DNA of 64,000 nt from Pseudomonas oryzihabitans NBRC 102199 (GTDB lineage Bacteria > Pseudomonadota > Gammaproteobacteria > Pseudomonadales > Pseudomonadaceae): NCBI RefSeq assembly GCF_000730625.1, contig NZ_BBIT01000021.1, forward strand, positions 32,724 through 96,723, given 5' to 3'. This document shows, piece after piece, positions 28,490 to 38,216 of this stretch (position 1 is its first letter; every line of letters begins with the position of its first letter). The position numbers and the translations under genes were made by a program. A model generated the notes under the pieces. It searched no databases. It had not been told where the DNA came from and was given only the letters and a program-made list of their open reading frames with translations.

Positions 28490-29899
28490 ATGACCGCCAT
28501 CCGCCTGCCGTCCATCGACCGCCTGCTGCGCCATCCCGCTTCGCGTCCGCTGGAGGAGCGCCACGGTCGCGAGCAGGTCCTTGGCGGCTATCGCTCGCTG
28601 CTGGACGATCTGCGCGAGGCCCTGAGGGCCGGCACCCTGACCGCGGTGGAGGTGGAGGAGGGCGTGCTGGCCGGCCGTCTGGGCGAGCGCCTGGCGTTGC
28701 ACAGCCAGCCGCGGGTGCGGCGGGTGTTCAACCTCACCGGCACGGTGCTGCACACCAACCTGGGGCGGGCGCTGCTGGCGGAAGAGGCCATCGCCGCGGT
28801 AGTCGAGGCCGCGCGTCAGCCGATGAATCTGGAATTCGACCTGGCTACCGGTAAGCGCGGCGATCGCGACGACCTGGTCGCCGACCTGGTGCGCGAACTC
28901 ACCGGCGCCGAGGCGGTGACGGTGGTCAACAACAACGCCGCGGCGGTCCTGCTGGCCCTGCATGCCATAGGCGCACGCAAGGAAGGGGTGCTGTCCCGCG
29001 GCGAGCTGATCGAGATCGGTGGCGCCTTCCGCATCCCCGACATCATGGCCCGCGCCGGGGTCAAGCTGGTGGAGGTGGGCACCACCAACCGTACCCATGC
29101 CCGCGACTACGAAGCCGCCATCGGCCCGCGCACCGCGCTGCTGATGCGGGTGCACACCAGCAACTACAGCGTCCAGGGCTTTACCGCCAGCGTGGCTACG
29201 GCGGAGCTGGCCGCCATCGCCCGCGCCCATAAAGTGCCGCTGTTGGAAGACCTGGGCAGCGGCACCCTGGTGGACCTGACCCGTTGGGGACTGCCCGCCG
29301 AACCCACGGTGCAGCAGGCCCTGCGCGACGGCGCCGACCTGGTGACCTTCAGTGGCGACAAGCTGCTCGGCGGCCCCCAGTGCGGCCTCATCGTCGGTCG
29401 CCGCGACCTCATCGAGCGCATCAAGAAGAATCCGCTCAAGCGGGCGTTGCGGGTCGACAAGCTGACCCTGGTCGCCCTGGAGGCGACCCTGGCGCTCTAT
29501 CGCGATCCGGATCGACTGGCCGAGCGGTTGCCCAGCCTGCGCCTGCTGTCGCGCCCGGCCGAGGCCATCACCACCCAGGCCGAGCGGCTGCTACCGGCCT
29601 TCGCCGCCGTGCTGGGCACGACCTATGCGGTCAGCGTGGAGCCGGCGCTCGGCATGATCGGCAGTGGCGCCCAGCCGGTGGCCCGCCTGCCCGGGGCGGC
29701 GCTGTGCTGTCGCCCCCAGGTCAGCAAGCGCCTGCGTGGGCGCGCCTTGCGACAACTGGAAGAAGGCCTGCGCCAGCTACCCATCCCGGTGGTGGGGCGC
29801 ATCGACGCCGATGCGCTCTGGCTGGACCTGCGCCAGCTCGACGACGAAGCCGCCTTTCTCGCGCAATTGCCAGCGCTGCTGCTGCCGGAGATTCGTTAA
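28490..29899 (+). CDS. selA: L-seryl-tRNA(Sec) selenium transferase
   Basis: The 469-residue PLP enzyme converts seryl-tRNA(Sec) to selenocysteyl-tRNA(Sec) with selenophosphate. It has the SelA N-terminal start ([11 protein letters not shown]), the [19 protein letters not shown] segment, and the PLP-binding Lys291 in [18 protein letters not shown]. It is essential for decoding the UGA in fdnG, which lies about 13 kb upstream. The ATG at 28490 is preceded by AGAGGCT. selB usually follows selA directly, but here the next gene is convergent and overlaps the selA stop by four bases. Confidence 0.97.
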   Translation: MTAIRLPSIDRLLRHPASRPLEERHGREQVLGGYRSLLDDLREALRAGTLTAVEVEEGVLAGRLGERLALHSQPRVRRVFNLTGTVLHTNLGRALLAEEAIAAVVEAARQPMNLEFDLATGKRGDRDDLVADLVRELTGAEAVTVVNNNAAAVLLALHAIGARKEGVLSRGELIEIGGAFRIPDIMARAGVKLVEVGTTNRTHARDYEAAIGPRTALLMRVHTSNYSVQGFTASVATAELAAIARAHKVPLLEDLGSGTLVDLTRWGLPAEPTVQQALRDGADLVTFSGDKLLGGPQCGLIVGRRDLIERIKKNPLKRALRVDKLTLVALEATLALYRDPDRLAERLPSLRLLSRPAEAITTQAERLLPAFAAVLGTTYAVSVEPALGMIGSGAQPVARLPGAALCCRPQVSKRLRGRALRQLEEGLRQLPIPVVGRIDADALWLDLRQLDDEAAFLAQLPALLLPEIR

Positions 29900-31491
29900 C
29901 GGACGACCCAGCGCTGCCGGGCCCAATTGCTCAGCAGATCCACGCCCAGCACCAGCACCAGCATGCCGAGGATCACGGTGGCGGCCTGGGCCTGCTGGAA
30001 CAGGCTCAGGCTGAAGTACAGCTGCTGCCCCAGGCCACCAGCGCCGACGAAGCCGAGGATGCTGGCCATGCGGATATTGTTTTCCCAGCGATAGAGCAGA
30101 TAGGCCAGCAACTGCGGCCAGACCGCCGGCAGGGTGCCGTAGAGAAAGGCCGCCAGCGCGCCACCGCCGGCCAGGCGAATGGCTTCGGCCGGCGCCTTGG
30201 GGGTGTTTTCCAGGGCTTCGGCGAACAGCCGACCGAGCACCCCGGCGGTGTGCAGGGCCAGCGCCAGGGTGCCGGCGTTGGGTCCCAGGCCGGCGGCCAG
30301 CACCATCAGCGCCGCCCAGACCAGTTCTGGCACGGCGCGCAGGGCATTGAGCAGCAGCCGTGCCAGCGCCAGGGCGCCCAGGCCAAGGCGACCGGCCGCC
30401 GGCAGCGCCAGCAGGATGCCGAGCAGCCCGGCGAGCAGGGTACCCAGGGCCGACATGGCCAGGGTTTCTAAGGCGCCATGGGCCACGGCCGACAGCTGGG
30501 CGAGGGAAAAGTCCGGCTGGAGAAAGTCAGCCAGGAAGCTGCCCATCTGCGCCAGGGCGCGAGCGCTCAGCAATTCGCCGAAGGCGGTGCCCAGGTAGCT
30601 GGCGGACGCCACCAGGGCGGCGCCCATGGCCAGCACCGTCAGAGCGCCCCGGCCCCGGCCCTGACCACGCTCCACCTGGCGCAGCAGGCGACTGAGCACA
30701 TCGGCCAGGAGCACCAGCACCAGGAAGGTCAGCAGCAGGCTGGCCACCTCGCCACCGGCGAACATGCGCAGCGACAGATCGACCTGCTGGCCGAGCCCGC
30801 CGGCGCCGACGAAGCCCATCACCACCGAGGCGCGAACGGCGCACTCCCAGCGATAGACGCTGTAGGAAATCATCTCGCCCGCGGCGTTGGGCAGCACGCC
30901 ATAGACGAAGGCCTGCAGGCGACTGGCGCCCTGTAGCAGGAGGGCCCGCGCCGGGCGTGGATCGACCGATTCGAAGATTTCCGCATAGACCTTGCCCAGC
31001 ATGCCGCCGTAGGTGATGGCGATGGCCAGCACCCCGGCGGTGGGACCCAGGCCTACGGCGCGGACGAACAGCAGCGCCCAGACGATCTCCGGCACGCTGC
31101 GCAGGACGATCAGCACCCCGCGCACCAGTCCGCGGAGCAGGCGCGGCAGGCGGCCTGGACGTCCGCCGCGGGGCAGGGCGGAGATCGACAGGACACGGGT
31201 GGCGAGCAGGGCGGCGGGCAGGGCGATCAGCGCCGCCAGGGCCATGCCCAGGGTGGCGATGGCCAGGGTTTCCAGGGTGGCGCGCCCGAGCACGGCGAGA
31301 AAGTCGGCGTCATGGGCGGGCGGCCAGAAGCCGGCGAGAAAGTTGCCCATGGTGCGGGCGTTGTCGCCGGTGAAGAGACCCAGCAGATCGAATTCCGCCA
31401 GGCGCAGCGTCGGCCAGGCCAGCAGCAGGGCCAGCAGGGTGAGCAGCAGTCGGGACCGGGCGGCCGGGTCCTGGCGGGGCGAGGTCAGCAT
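29896..31491 (-). CDS. PhnE-type ABC transporter permease, two domains fused
   Basis: A 531-residue inner-membrane protein made of two homologous permease halves. Each carries the same cytoplasmic coupling signature, [11 protein letters not shown], once near residue 225 and once near residue 490. The upstream pairs ([11 protein letters not shown] and [24 protein letters not shown] and [14 protein letters not shown]) are also duplicated. Phosphonate-type importers normally use two PhnE copies; here one gene encodes both. It overlaps the ATPase gene by seven bases and ends convergent with selA. The likely cargo is a selenium oxyanion (see the binding-protein gene). Confidence 0.88.
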   Translation of the reverse strand: MLTSPRQDPAARSRLLLTLLALLLAWPTLRLAEFDLLGLFTGDNARTMGNFLAGFWPPAHDADFLAVLGRATLETLAIATLGMALAALIALPAALLATRVLSISALPRGGRPGRLPRLLRGLVRGVLIVLRSVPEIVWALLFVRAVGLGPTAGVLAIAITYGGMLGKVYAEIFESVDPRPARALLLQGASRLQAFVYGVLPNAAGEMISYSVYRWECAVRASVVMGFVGAGGLGQQVDLSLRMFAGGEVASLLLTFLVLVLLADVLSRLLRQVERGQGRGRGALTVLAMGAALVASASYLGTAFGELLSARALAQMGSFLADFLQPDFSLAQLSAVAHGALETLAMSALGTLLAGLLGILLALPAAGRLGLGALALARLLLNALRAVPELVWAALMVLAAGLGPNAGTLALALHTAGVLGRLFAEALENTPKAPAEAIRLAGGGALAAFLYGTLPAVWPQLLAYLLYRWENNIRMASILGFVGAGGLGQQLYFSLSLFQQAQAATVILGMLVLVLGVDLLSNWARQRWVVR

Positions 31492-32294
31492 CGCGGCAGG
31501 TCGAGCGGTGTCTCGGCTGGGGCCGGGGCGGCAGGCTTGAGGGTGGTGCTCAGGCCTTCATTGGCATAAAGGTCGGCGAGGTCGGTCGGGGTGACCGCGC
31601 TGGCGGGCTTGTCCCACAGCAGCCGCCCGGCCCGCAGACCGAGGATGCGCGGAAAGCGCTGCAACGCCAGTTCGACGTTGTGCAGGCTGGTGACCAGGGT
31701 GGTGCCCTGGCGCGCCGCGGCGTCGCTCAGCACCTCCAGGGTATGGGCGGCCAGCACCGGGTCCATGGCCGACACGGGTTCGTCGGCGAGCAGCAGCTGC
31801 GGCTGCTGGTAGAGCGCCCGGGCGATGCCGATGCGCTGCAACTGGCCACCGGACAGCTGATCGCAGGAGGAGTAGAGGCGATCGGCGAGATCCAGCGGCG
31901 CCAGGGCCGCCGCGGCGCCGGCGCGATCCAGCGGATGCACCAGGCTGACCAGGCTGCGCGCCAGCGACCACTGGCCGAGACGGCCGGCCAGCACCGCGGT
32001 GATGACCCGCTGGCGCGCTGGCAAGGGCGGCGCCTGGTGGATCAGGCCGATGCGGGCGCGCAACTGGCGCCGCGCCCGGTTGCCCAGGCTCCAGGGCTGC
32101 TGGCCGAGCAGCTCCAGCTCACCCGCGAGCGGCCGCAGCCCGGTGGCCAGCAGGCGCAGCAGGCTGGTCTTGCCCGCCCCGGACGGACCGATCAGCGCGA
32201 CCTGCTCACCCTGTTGCAGGTTGAGGTCGAGATCGGCCAGGGCGGGCGACCCGTCGGCGTGTACCAGCGTCACGCCCCTGAGGGCGAGACTCAC
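31485..32294 (-). CDS. PhnC-like ABC transporter ATP-binding protein
   Basis: The 269-residue ATPase has a Walker A (GPSGAGKTSLLRLL, about residues 36-44), the ABC signature LSGGQLQRIGIARAL and a Walker B LLLADEPVSAMDP. It aligns in layout with PhnC. The GTG at 32294 overlaps the stop of the binding-protein gene (GTGA), and its own stop overlaps the permease start. The three genes therefore form one coupled operon. It has a proline/alanine-rich C-terminal tail of about 25 residues. Confidence 0.9.
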   Translation of the reverse strand: MSLALRGVTLVHADGSPALADLDLNLQQGEQVALIGPSGAGKTSLLRLLATGLRPLAGELELLGQQPWSLGNRARRQLRARIGLIHQAPPLPARQRVITAVLAGRLGQWSLARSLVSLVHPLDRAGAAAALAPLDLADRLYSSCDQLSGGQLQRIGIARALYQQPQLLLADEPVSAMDPVLAAHTLEVLSDAAARQGTTLVTSLHNVELALQRFPRILGLRAGRLLWDKPASAVTPTDLADLYANEGLSTTLKPAAPAPAETPLDLPRC

Positions 32295-33139
32295 TTGAGC
32301 AGGCCGGCCGCCAGGGCGGAAGCCTCGATGCTCTTGTAGTTGTCCGGCGAGGTCGGCACGAAGCGGCTGGCTGCCTGCAGGTCGAGGATCGCCTTGTCGG
32401 CCGGCTTGGCCGGATCCAGGTCGAGGAAGGCCTGCTTGATCTTGGCCGCCAGTTGCGGATCCAGATTGCCGCGCACCGTCCAGTTGTAGTCGTAGTAGGC
32501 CGGGGTGGTGGAGATGACCCGGACCTTGCTGGTGTCGACCTTGCCGGCGTCGACCAGCTTCTTCCACACCGAGGCGTTGAGCACGCCGGCATCGGCCTTG
32601 CCCGCGGCGACCCAGGCGACGGTGGCGTCATGGGCGCCGGAATAGGCCACCCGCGAGAAGAACTGCTCGGGGACGATGCCGTCCTGCTGCATGAAGTAGC
32701 GCGGCATCAGGCTGCCCGAGGTGGAAGAGACCGAACCGAAGGCGAAGGTCTTGCCCTTGAGGTCCTGCAGGGTCTTCACGACCGGGTCGGCGGTGATGAA
32801 CTTGCTGGTGAACTGCTGATCTTCTGCGCGCTGCACCAGGGGGGTCATCGGCGCCTTGCGCTGCGCCTGGACGAAGGTGAAACCGCCGAACCAGGCCAGG
32901 TCCAGGCGATCCGAGGCCATGGCTTCCACCACGCCGGCATAGTCGGACACCGGGACGAATTTCACCGGCATGCCCAGGCGCTGCTCCAGGTATTCACCCA
33001 GCGGCTTGAACTTGCGGATCAGCTCGGTGGGCGCCTCGTCGGGAATGGCCGAGACGCGCAGTTCGTCGGTGGCGTGGGAGAACAGGGAGGTCAGGGACAG
33101 GGCCAGGCCTGCTGCCAGGGCCAGCGAACGCTTGAGCAT
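32291..33139 (-). CDS. PhnD-like periplasmic binding protein, putative selenium oxyanion transporter
   Basis: A 282-residue exported protein with a Sec signal (MLKRSLALAAGLALSLTSLFSHA). The mature part follows the PhnD/phosphite family: LRVSAIPDEAPTELIRKFKPLGEYLEQRLGM, VEAMASDRLDLAWFGGFTFV and FGSVSSTSGSLMPRYF. I recall a PhnD subfamily annotated as putative selenate binding protein because it co-occurs with selenium genes. Its position next to selA fits that group. Phosphonate or phosphite import cannot be excluded, as no phn catabolic gene is present to argue either way. Confidence 0.8.
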   Translation of the reverse strand: MLKRSLALAAGLALSLTSLFSHATDELRVSAIPDEAPTELIRKFKPLGEYLEQRLGMPVKFVPVSDYAGVVEAMASDRLDLAWFGGFTFVQAQRKAPMTPLVQRAEDQQFTSKFITADPVVKTLQDLKGKTFAFGSVSSTSGSLMPRYFMQQDGIVPEQFFSRVAYSGAHDATVAWVAAGKADAGVLNASVWKKLVDAGKVDTSKVRVISTTPAYYDYNWTVRGNLDPQLAAKIKQAFLDLDPAKPADKAILDLQAASRFVPTSPDNYKSIEASALAAGLLK

Positions 33140-33337
33140 GGGTTTCTCCGGTTCAATAGCGGAAAAAAAGGGGCTGCAGTATAGGGGGTGGCGCTGTTTT
33201 GCGCAGCCGCCACGAGGCCGCGGGCCTGGCAGGATGCAGCTGCGGCGTGGCGCGACGGCTCTGGGAAGGGGTCAGGCAGCGGACGCGACCCGGCGTGCGA
33301 GTCCGCTGCGGTGGTGTCAGGACGGGTCGGCGAGCAC

Positions 33338-35266
33338 TCAGGTCTCGTCGAAGAAACGCTCGTTCCAGTCCACCAGGGGTTGCGGCGAATTGAGCTTCTG
33401 CCCGTAGATCACCGCATAGGCCAGCACGTTCTGCACGTACTGGCGCGTCTCGTCGAAGGGAATGGTCTCCACCCAGACATCGAAGGCCAGGTGGCGGGCG
33501 CCCGTCAGCCAGCGCTTCACCCGGCCGGGACCGGCGTTGTAGGCCGCCGAGGCCAGCACCCGGTTGCCGTTGAACTGGGCATGGACCATGGACAGATAGG
33601 CGGTGCCCAGCTGGATGTTCTTCTCCGGGGTCAGCGCCTGTTGCGGCGAGGCCAGGGGAATGGCGAACTTGCTGGCGGTATGGCTGGCGGTGGCCGGCAT
33701 CAGCTGCATCAGCCCCATGGCGCCCACCCCGGAGCGCGCATCGGCCATGAAGCCGCTCTCCTGGCGGGTGATGGCGAACACCCAGCTGCTGTGCAGACCG
33801 CGGGTCTGGGCCTCGCGCACGAAGCTTTCGCGATAGGCGATGGGGAAGCGGATGTCCAGGTCGTCCCAGTACTTGGCCAGGCTGATGGTGCGGATCGCCG
33901 GGAAGTACCACTGCATGTCGTAGGCCATGCGGGCCTGGGCCACCAGTTCGTCACGGTTGAAGTGACGGCTGACATAGAACCACTCGCGGCGAGCATTGAT
34001 CGGCTCGCCACGGGCGATGAATTCCAGGGCCCGCTGCACGCCGGGGGTGTTGCGCACCTTGCGCTTGAGGGCGTCGCTGAGCATCAGCGGCTTGTTGTTG
34101 AGCTGATAGGGCGCCTTGCTGCGGTCCGCGGCAAGGAAGCCATAGTAGTCGCGCTCGCGACTGACCTCGGCGTATTCCCGCAGCACCGCCGGACTCTGCG
34201 GCTGCATCAGCTCCAGGGTGCGGGCGCGCCAGTATTCCCAGCGATTGGCCTTGGCCAGGCTCGGCGGAAAGCGCTCGATCAGCGCATGGGCATCGCTCCA
34301 GCGACCCAGGCGCAGCAGCAGGCGGGCGCGCCATTCGCTGACGTCATCGTCCCGCAACTCGGGATCATAGCGCTCCATCAGCGGCAGGGCGCGCGGATCG
34401 AAGTTCTTCGCCAGGGTCAGGCCGATCTGGCGGGCGATGGCGACCTTTTCATCGCGGGTGAAGGGCATGCGCTGGCTGTAGACCTCGAGCAGGCTCATGG
34501 CCTGTTCCGGGTCCTGGCGCGCCAGCTTGCGCAGGCCCAGGCCGACCACGTCGGCGAGACTCTCGCTGGCCGGGGCGAAGGCCTGGACATTGGCGATCTG
34601 CTGCGGCTTCTGGGCCACGTCGATCAGCCGCTGGGCCTGGCCGGACAGCGTCGGCAACTGGGCGGACAGGGTGCGCACCAGGCCGTACTCGCCCTTGTCG
34701 GCGGCCAGCTTGGCACGCTCCCAGACGCGCTCCTCGGTGAGTTGCCCGCGCGCCGCCCAGGCCTGGAACAGGCCGTCGCAGGTGGTCGGCTGGGCCTTGC
34801 CCACCAGCCAGTATTTCTCCGCCAGTTTGAAGCCCTCGCTGGCATTGCCCTGGGCGATCAGGTACTGGCCGTGCAGGCAGTCCAGCTCGGTGAAGTTGAA
34901 GTCCGGCGAATAGTATTTCTCGAAGCGATTCCAGTCGCCGCGATCGGCCAGGCTGCGCAGCCAGCGCAGGCGCAGCCAGTTGGACTGCGGCAGATCGCCG
35001 TGCTCGGCGAGAAAGGTCTCGATCTCGGCATCGCTGGCCCCGGGAACACGCTTGATCAGCTCGTCATAGGCCAGGTAAGGCTCCAGCGGATAGGTGCGCA
35101 ATTCACCGCGATTGGCCAGGTAGACACTGGCATCGCCGCGGTCCAGCGCCGCCTTGGCCTGGTCGTAGAGTTGCCGCTGCTGCTCCAGGGGAGCGGCTTG
35201 CGAGGTGGTGGAGCCGATCAGGGGAGCGAGGAGCAGGGGCAGGATGACGAACAGGCGACCGCGCAT
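33338..35266 (-). CDS. slt: Soluble lytic murein transglycosylase
   Basis: The 642-residue periplasmic enzyme cleaves peptidoglycan glycan strands, forming 1,6-anhydromuropeptides. It has a signal peptide (MRGRLFVILPLLLAPLIGSTTSQA) and a long superhelical N-terminal domain. The C-terminal goose-lysozyme-like domain has the catalytic Glu near residue 503 in TRQESGFMADARSGVGAMGL, followed by MQLMPATA and NVLASAAYNAGPGRVKRW-type motifs. I started it at 35266, where the signal peptide begins; the open frame further upstream is antisense to uup. Length is normal for Slt70. Confidence 0.95.
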   Translation of the reverse strand: MRGRLFVILPLLLAPLIGSTTSQAAPLEQQRQLYDQAKAALDRGDASVYLANRGELRTYPLEPYLAYDELIKRVPGASDAEIETFLAEHGDLPQSNWLRLRWLRSLADRGDWNRFEKYYSPDFNFTELDCLHGQYLIAQGNASEGFKLAEKYWLVGKAQPTTCDGLFQAWAARGQLTEERVWERAKLAADKGEYGLVRTLSAQLPTLSGQAQRLIDVAQKPQQIANVQAFAPASESLADVVGLGLRKLARQDPEQAMSLLEVYSQRMPFTRDEKVAIARQIGLTLAKNFDPRALPLMERYDPELRDDDVSEWRARLLLRLGRWSDAHALIERFPPSLAKANRWEYWRARTLELMQPQSPAVLREYAEVSRERDYYGFLAADRSKAPYQLNNKPLMLSDALKRKVRNTPGVQRALEFIARGEPINARREWFYVSRHFNRDELVAQARMAYDMQWYFPAIRTISLAKYWDDLDIRFPIAYRESFVREAQTRGLHSSWVFAITRQESGFMADARSGVGAMGLMQLMPATASHTASKFAIPLASPQQALTPEKNIQLGTAYLSMVHAQFNGNRVLASAAYNAGPGRVKRWLTGARHLAFDVWVETIPFDETRQYVQNVLAYAVIYGQKLNSPQPLVDWNERFFDET

Positions 35267-35486
35267 GGGAATTCCGTAAAAGCTGGATGCGGAGGGGGCG
35301 GCGCGCACTGCGCAAGGCAAGCGGCCGACCGTCACGGGGCAGTCTAGCTTACGTGCCGGTGCCAGGCGGCGAAAGCGTCGGCCATGGCCTGCCGTCGGGC
35401 GGTCCGGGCGTTTCGCCGGCTCGTGTCGACCGGCGCCGGGGTGGGCGTCTCTGCTAGACTGGCTGGCCTTTTTCGCGGAGAAACCC

Positions 35487-37397
35487 ATGGCGCTGCTCAA
35501 GTTCACCAACGTATCCCTGGCCTTTGGCGTCACCCCCTTGCTGGACGGGGTGTCCTGGCAGATCGAGCGGGGCGAGCGGGTATGCATCATCGGCCGCAAC
35601 GGCACCGGCAAATCCAGCCTCCTGCGCATCGTCAAGGGCGAGCAGCAGGCCGATGACGGCGAGGTCTGGCGCGCCCCGGCGCTGAAGATCGGCGAACTGC
35701 CGCAGGAATTGCCGCGCGCCGACGACCGCTCGGTGTTCGACGTGGTGGCCGCGGGCCTGGCCGGCGTCGGCGAATTGCTCGCCGAGTACCATCACCTGAC
35801 CCAGGACACCAGCGGCGAACTGGATATGGAGCGGCTCATGCACGTCCAGCAGGAGCTGGAGGCCCGCGATGGCTGGCGCCTGCAGCAACTCGTGGAAAGC
35901 ACCCTGAGCCGGCTGCAGCTGCCGGCGGAAAAGACCCTCGCCGAACTGTCCGGCGGCTGGCGGCGGCGCGTGCTGCTGGCCCAGGCGCTGGTGGCCGAGC
36001 CGGATCTGCTGCTGCTCGACGAACCCACCAACCACTTGGACATCGGCGCCATCGCCTGGCTGGAAGACGCCCTGCGCGGCTATCCGGGCGCCGTGCTGTT
36101 CATCACCCACGACCGTGCCTTCCTCCAGGCCCTGGCCACCCGCATCCTCGAACTGGATCGCGGCAACCTGATCGACTGGCAGGGCGACTACGCCAGCTTC
36201 CTGGTGCACAAGGAGCAGCAGCTGGCGGCCGAAGAGACCGCCAACGCCCTGTTCGACAAGCGCCTGGCCCAGGAAGAAGTCTGGATCCGCCAGGGCATCA
36301 AGGCCCGCCGTACCCGCAACGAAGGTCGGGTCCGTGCGCTCAAGGCCATGCGCAACGAGCGCAGCGAGCGCCGTGAGCGTCAAGGCAAGGCCAATCTGCT
36401 GCTGGAAACCGCCGACAAGTCCGGCAAGCAGGTCATCCTTGCCGAGCACATGAGCTATGCCCATCCCGGCGGCGAACCCCTGATCCGCGACCTGACCCTG
36501 CTGATCCAGCGCGGCGATCGCATCGGTCTGCTCGGCCCCAACGGCTCGGGCAAGACCACCCTGCTCAAGCTGCTGCTGGGTGACCTCCAGCCCACCGCCG
36601 GCAAGATCCAGTACGGCACCAAGCTGGAGATCGCCTATTTCGACCAGCTGCGCCTGCAACTGGAACCGGAAAAGTCGGTGATCGACAACCTCGCCGAGGG
36701 TCGCGAATTCATCACCATCAACGGCCAGGATCGGCATGTGCTGAGCTACCTGGGCGACTTCCTGTTCAGCCCCCAGCGTGCCCGCACGCCGGTCAAGGCG
36801 CTGTCCGGTGGCGAACGCGCGCGCCTGCTGCTGGCCAAGCTGTTCAGCAAGCCGGCCAACCTGCTGGTGCTGGACGAACCCACCAACGACCTCGACGTCG
36901 AGACCCTGGAGCTGCTGGAAGAGGTGCTGCTGAGTTTCGAGGGCACCGTGCTGATGGTCAGCCACGACCGGGCCTTCCTCGACAACGTGGTGACCAGCAC
37001 CCTGGTGTTCGAGGGGGAAGGGCGGGTCCGCGAATACGTCGGTGGCTACCAGGACTGGCTGCGCCAGGGCGGCTCGCCGCGTCTGCTCGGCGTGCAGACC
37101 CGGGAGGACAGCAAGCCGGCGCCGGCCAAGGCCGAACCCGCGTCCGCTGCGGCACCCGTGGCCGCTGCCGCCGCACCGGCCAAGCGTAAGCTCAGCTACA
37201 AGGAGCAGCGTGAGCTGGACGCCCTGCCGGGCGCCATCGAAACCGCGGAGATCGAATTGGAGGCCCTGCAGACCGCCATTGCCGACCCGGGCTTCTACCA
37301 GCTGCCGAACGAGGTCACCCAGGCCAAGCTCGCCCGAATGGACGCGCTGCAGGCCGAACTGGATCGCCTCATCGAACGCTGGGCCGAACTGGAATAA
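35487..37397 (+). CDS. uup: ABC-F ATPase Uup
   Basis: A 636-residue cytoplasmic ABC-F protein with two ATP-binding cassettes. Walker A sites are GRNGTGKSS near residue 36 and GPNGSGKTT near 350. Signature motifs are LSGGWRRR near 154 and LSGGERAR near 441, and the Walker B motifs are LLLLDEPTNHLD and LLVLDEPTNDLD. The linker between cassettes is basic. After an Ala/Pro-rich hinge, the C-terminal coiled-coil domain (about 565-636) that binds DNA in Uup is present, separating it from Ettα and YbiT types. Uup acts in DNA metabolism and on ribosomes. It has its own promoter region, divergent from slt. Confidence 0.93.
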   Translation: MALLKFTNVSLAFGVTPLLDGVSWQIERGERVCIIGRNGTGKSSLLRIVKGEQQADDGEVWRAPALKIGELPQELPRADDRSVFDVVAAGLAGVGELLAEYHHLTQDTSGELDMERLMHVQQELEARDGWRLQQLVESTLSRLQLPAEKTLAELSGGWRRRVLLAQALVAEPDLLLLDEPTNHLDIGAIAWLEDALRGYPGAVLFITHDRAFLQALATRILELDRGNLIDWQGDYASFLVHKEQQLAAEETANALFDKRLAQEEVWIRQGIKARRTRNEGRVRALKAMRNERSERRERQGKANLLLETADKSGKQVILAEHMSYAHPGGEPLIRDLTLLIQRGDRIGLLGPNGSGKTTLLKLLLGDLQPTAGKIQYGTKLEIAYFDQLRLQLEPEKSVIDNLAEGREFITINGQDRHVLSYLGDFLFSPQRARTPVKALSGGERARLLLAKLFSKPANLLVLDEPTNDLDVETLELLEEVLLSFEGTVLMVSHDRAFLDNVVTSTLVFEGEGRVREYVGGYQDWLRQGGSPRLLGVQTREDSKPAPAKAEPASAAAPVAAAAAPAKRKLSYKEQRELDALPGAIETAEIELEALQTAIADPGFYQLPNEVTQAKLARMDALQAELDRLIERWAELE

Positions 37398-37415
37398 TCC
37401 AGCCCGGCCGCGGGA

Positions 37416-37856
37416 TCAGGCCTTGTCTTTCTTCAAGGCTACCGCCAGGGTATCGCAGGGCGCGCCGTGCAGCAGGTCGTTGGACGTCGAGCCCAGCAGC
37501 AGCGCCAGGCCGTGACGACCGTGGCTGCCGACCACGATCAGGTCGCAGCCCTGTTCCTTGGCCATGCGGTGGATTTCCTGGCGCGGTTGGCCGTAGGCCA
37601 GCACGCAATTGCCGGCCAGCTCCGCATACTGGGTAGTGAAACCGTCCAGTCGCTCGCGGGCCTGCTCGATCTGCTGCTGCTGCAGCGACGACAGATCCAT
37701 GGGCACGTCACCGCCAAAGGCCATGGCCATGGGCTCGACCACGTGCACCAGCGACACCTTGCTGCCACAGCACTGACCCAGGGCAACCGCACGGCGGATC
37801 ACCGGCTGGCAATCTTCGGTCAGGTCGACGGCAACCAATATGTGTTGGTAGGCCAT
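37416..37856 (-). CDS. Universal stress protein, single UspA domain
   Basis: The 146-residue protein begins MAYQHILVAVDLTEDCQPVI and ends with DLIVVGSHGRHGLALLLGSTSNDLLHGAPC. This matches the ATP-binding G-2X-G-9X-G(S/T) pattern of UspA proteins. The ATG at 37856 was chosen because GGAGAG lies at the right distance; the ATG six bases earlier overlaps it. The gene converges on uup with an 18-base gap. Expression under stress is expected from the family only. Confidence 0.9.
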   Translation of the reverse strand: MAYQHILVAVDLTEDCQPVIRRAVALGQCCGSKVSLVHVVEPMAMAFGGDVPMDLSSLQQQQIEQARERLDGFTTQYAELAGNCVLAYGQPRQEIHRMAKEQGCDLIVVGSHGRHGLALLLGSTSNDLLHGAPCDTLAVALKKDKA

Positions 37857-38072
37857 ACACATCTCTCCTTCATGATGGGGCGCCAGACCGTACCGTGGCT
37901 GGCGCTCGATTCGCAGGCTCTAGCCCACTTGTAGTTTCGACTCCAGGAGTCGGGGATAGCTCCACGGCTATCTTGCACAGAAGCGCGCCAAGCTCAAGCG
38001 CCGGCCGTTGGAACCCCCGGTCGCGCTTTCCCCCTGCGTCCCAATTGACAAGTGCCCGCTTTTGCCAGAAGG

Positions 38073-38102
38073 TTGTGCGAGCCGTTCAAACGGTTGTATG
38101 AA
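38073..38102 (+). promoter_or_regulatory. Candidate fadBA promoter with PsrA-like half-site
   Basis: In the 360-base gap before fadB, TTGTGC (38073) and TATGAA (38097) form a possible -35/-10 pair with an 18-base spacer. The spacer holds TTCAAACGG (38085-38093), identical to the right half of the psrA operator at 47132-47155, followed by TTG. Repression of fadBA by the fatty-acid sensor PsrA is known in P. aeruginosa. The second half-site here is poor. The rest of the gap shows no gene. Confidence 0.35.
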
Positions 38103-38216
38103 TTTTCGCCCCGGCCCGGCCGGTGCCCTCCACAGAACAATATCGGGGCTGGCGATTCTCGGCTTCCACCCAAGCCGCCGCCCGCTTCGCGACCAGGACT
38201 CAAGGGAGACCCGCTG

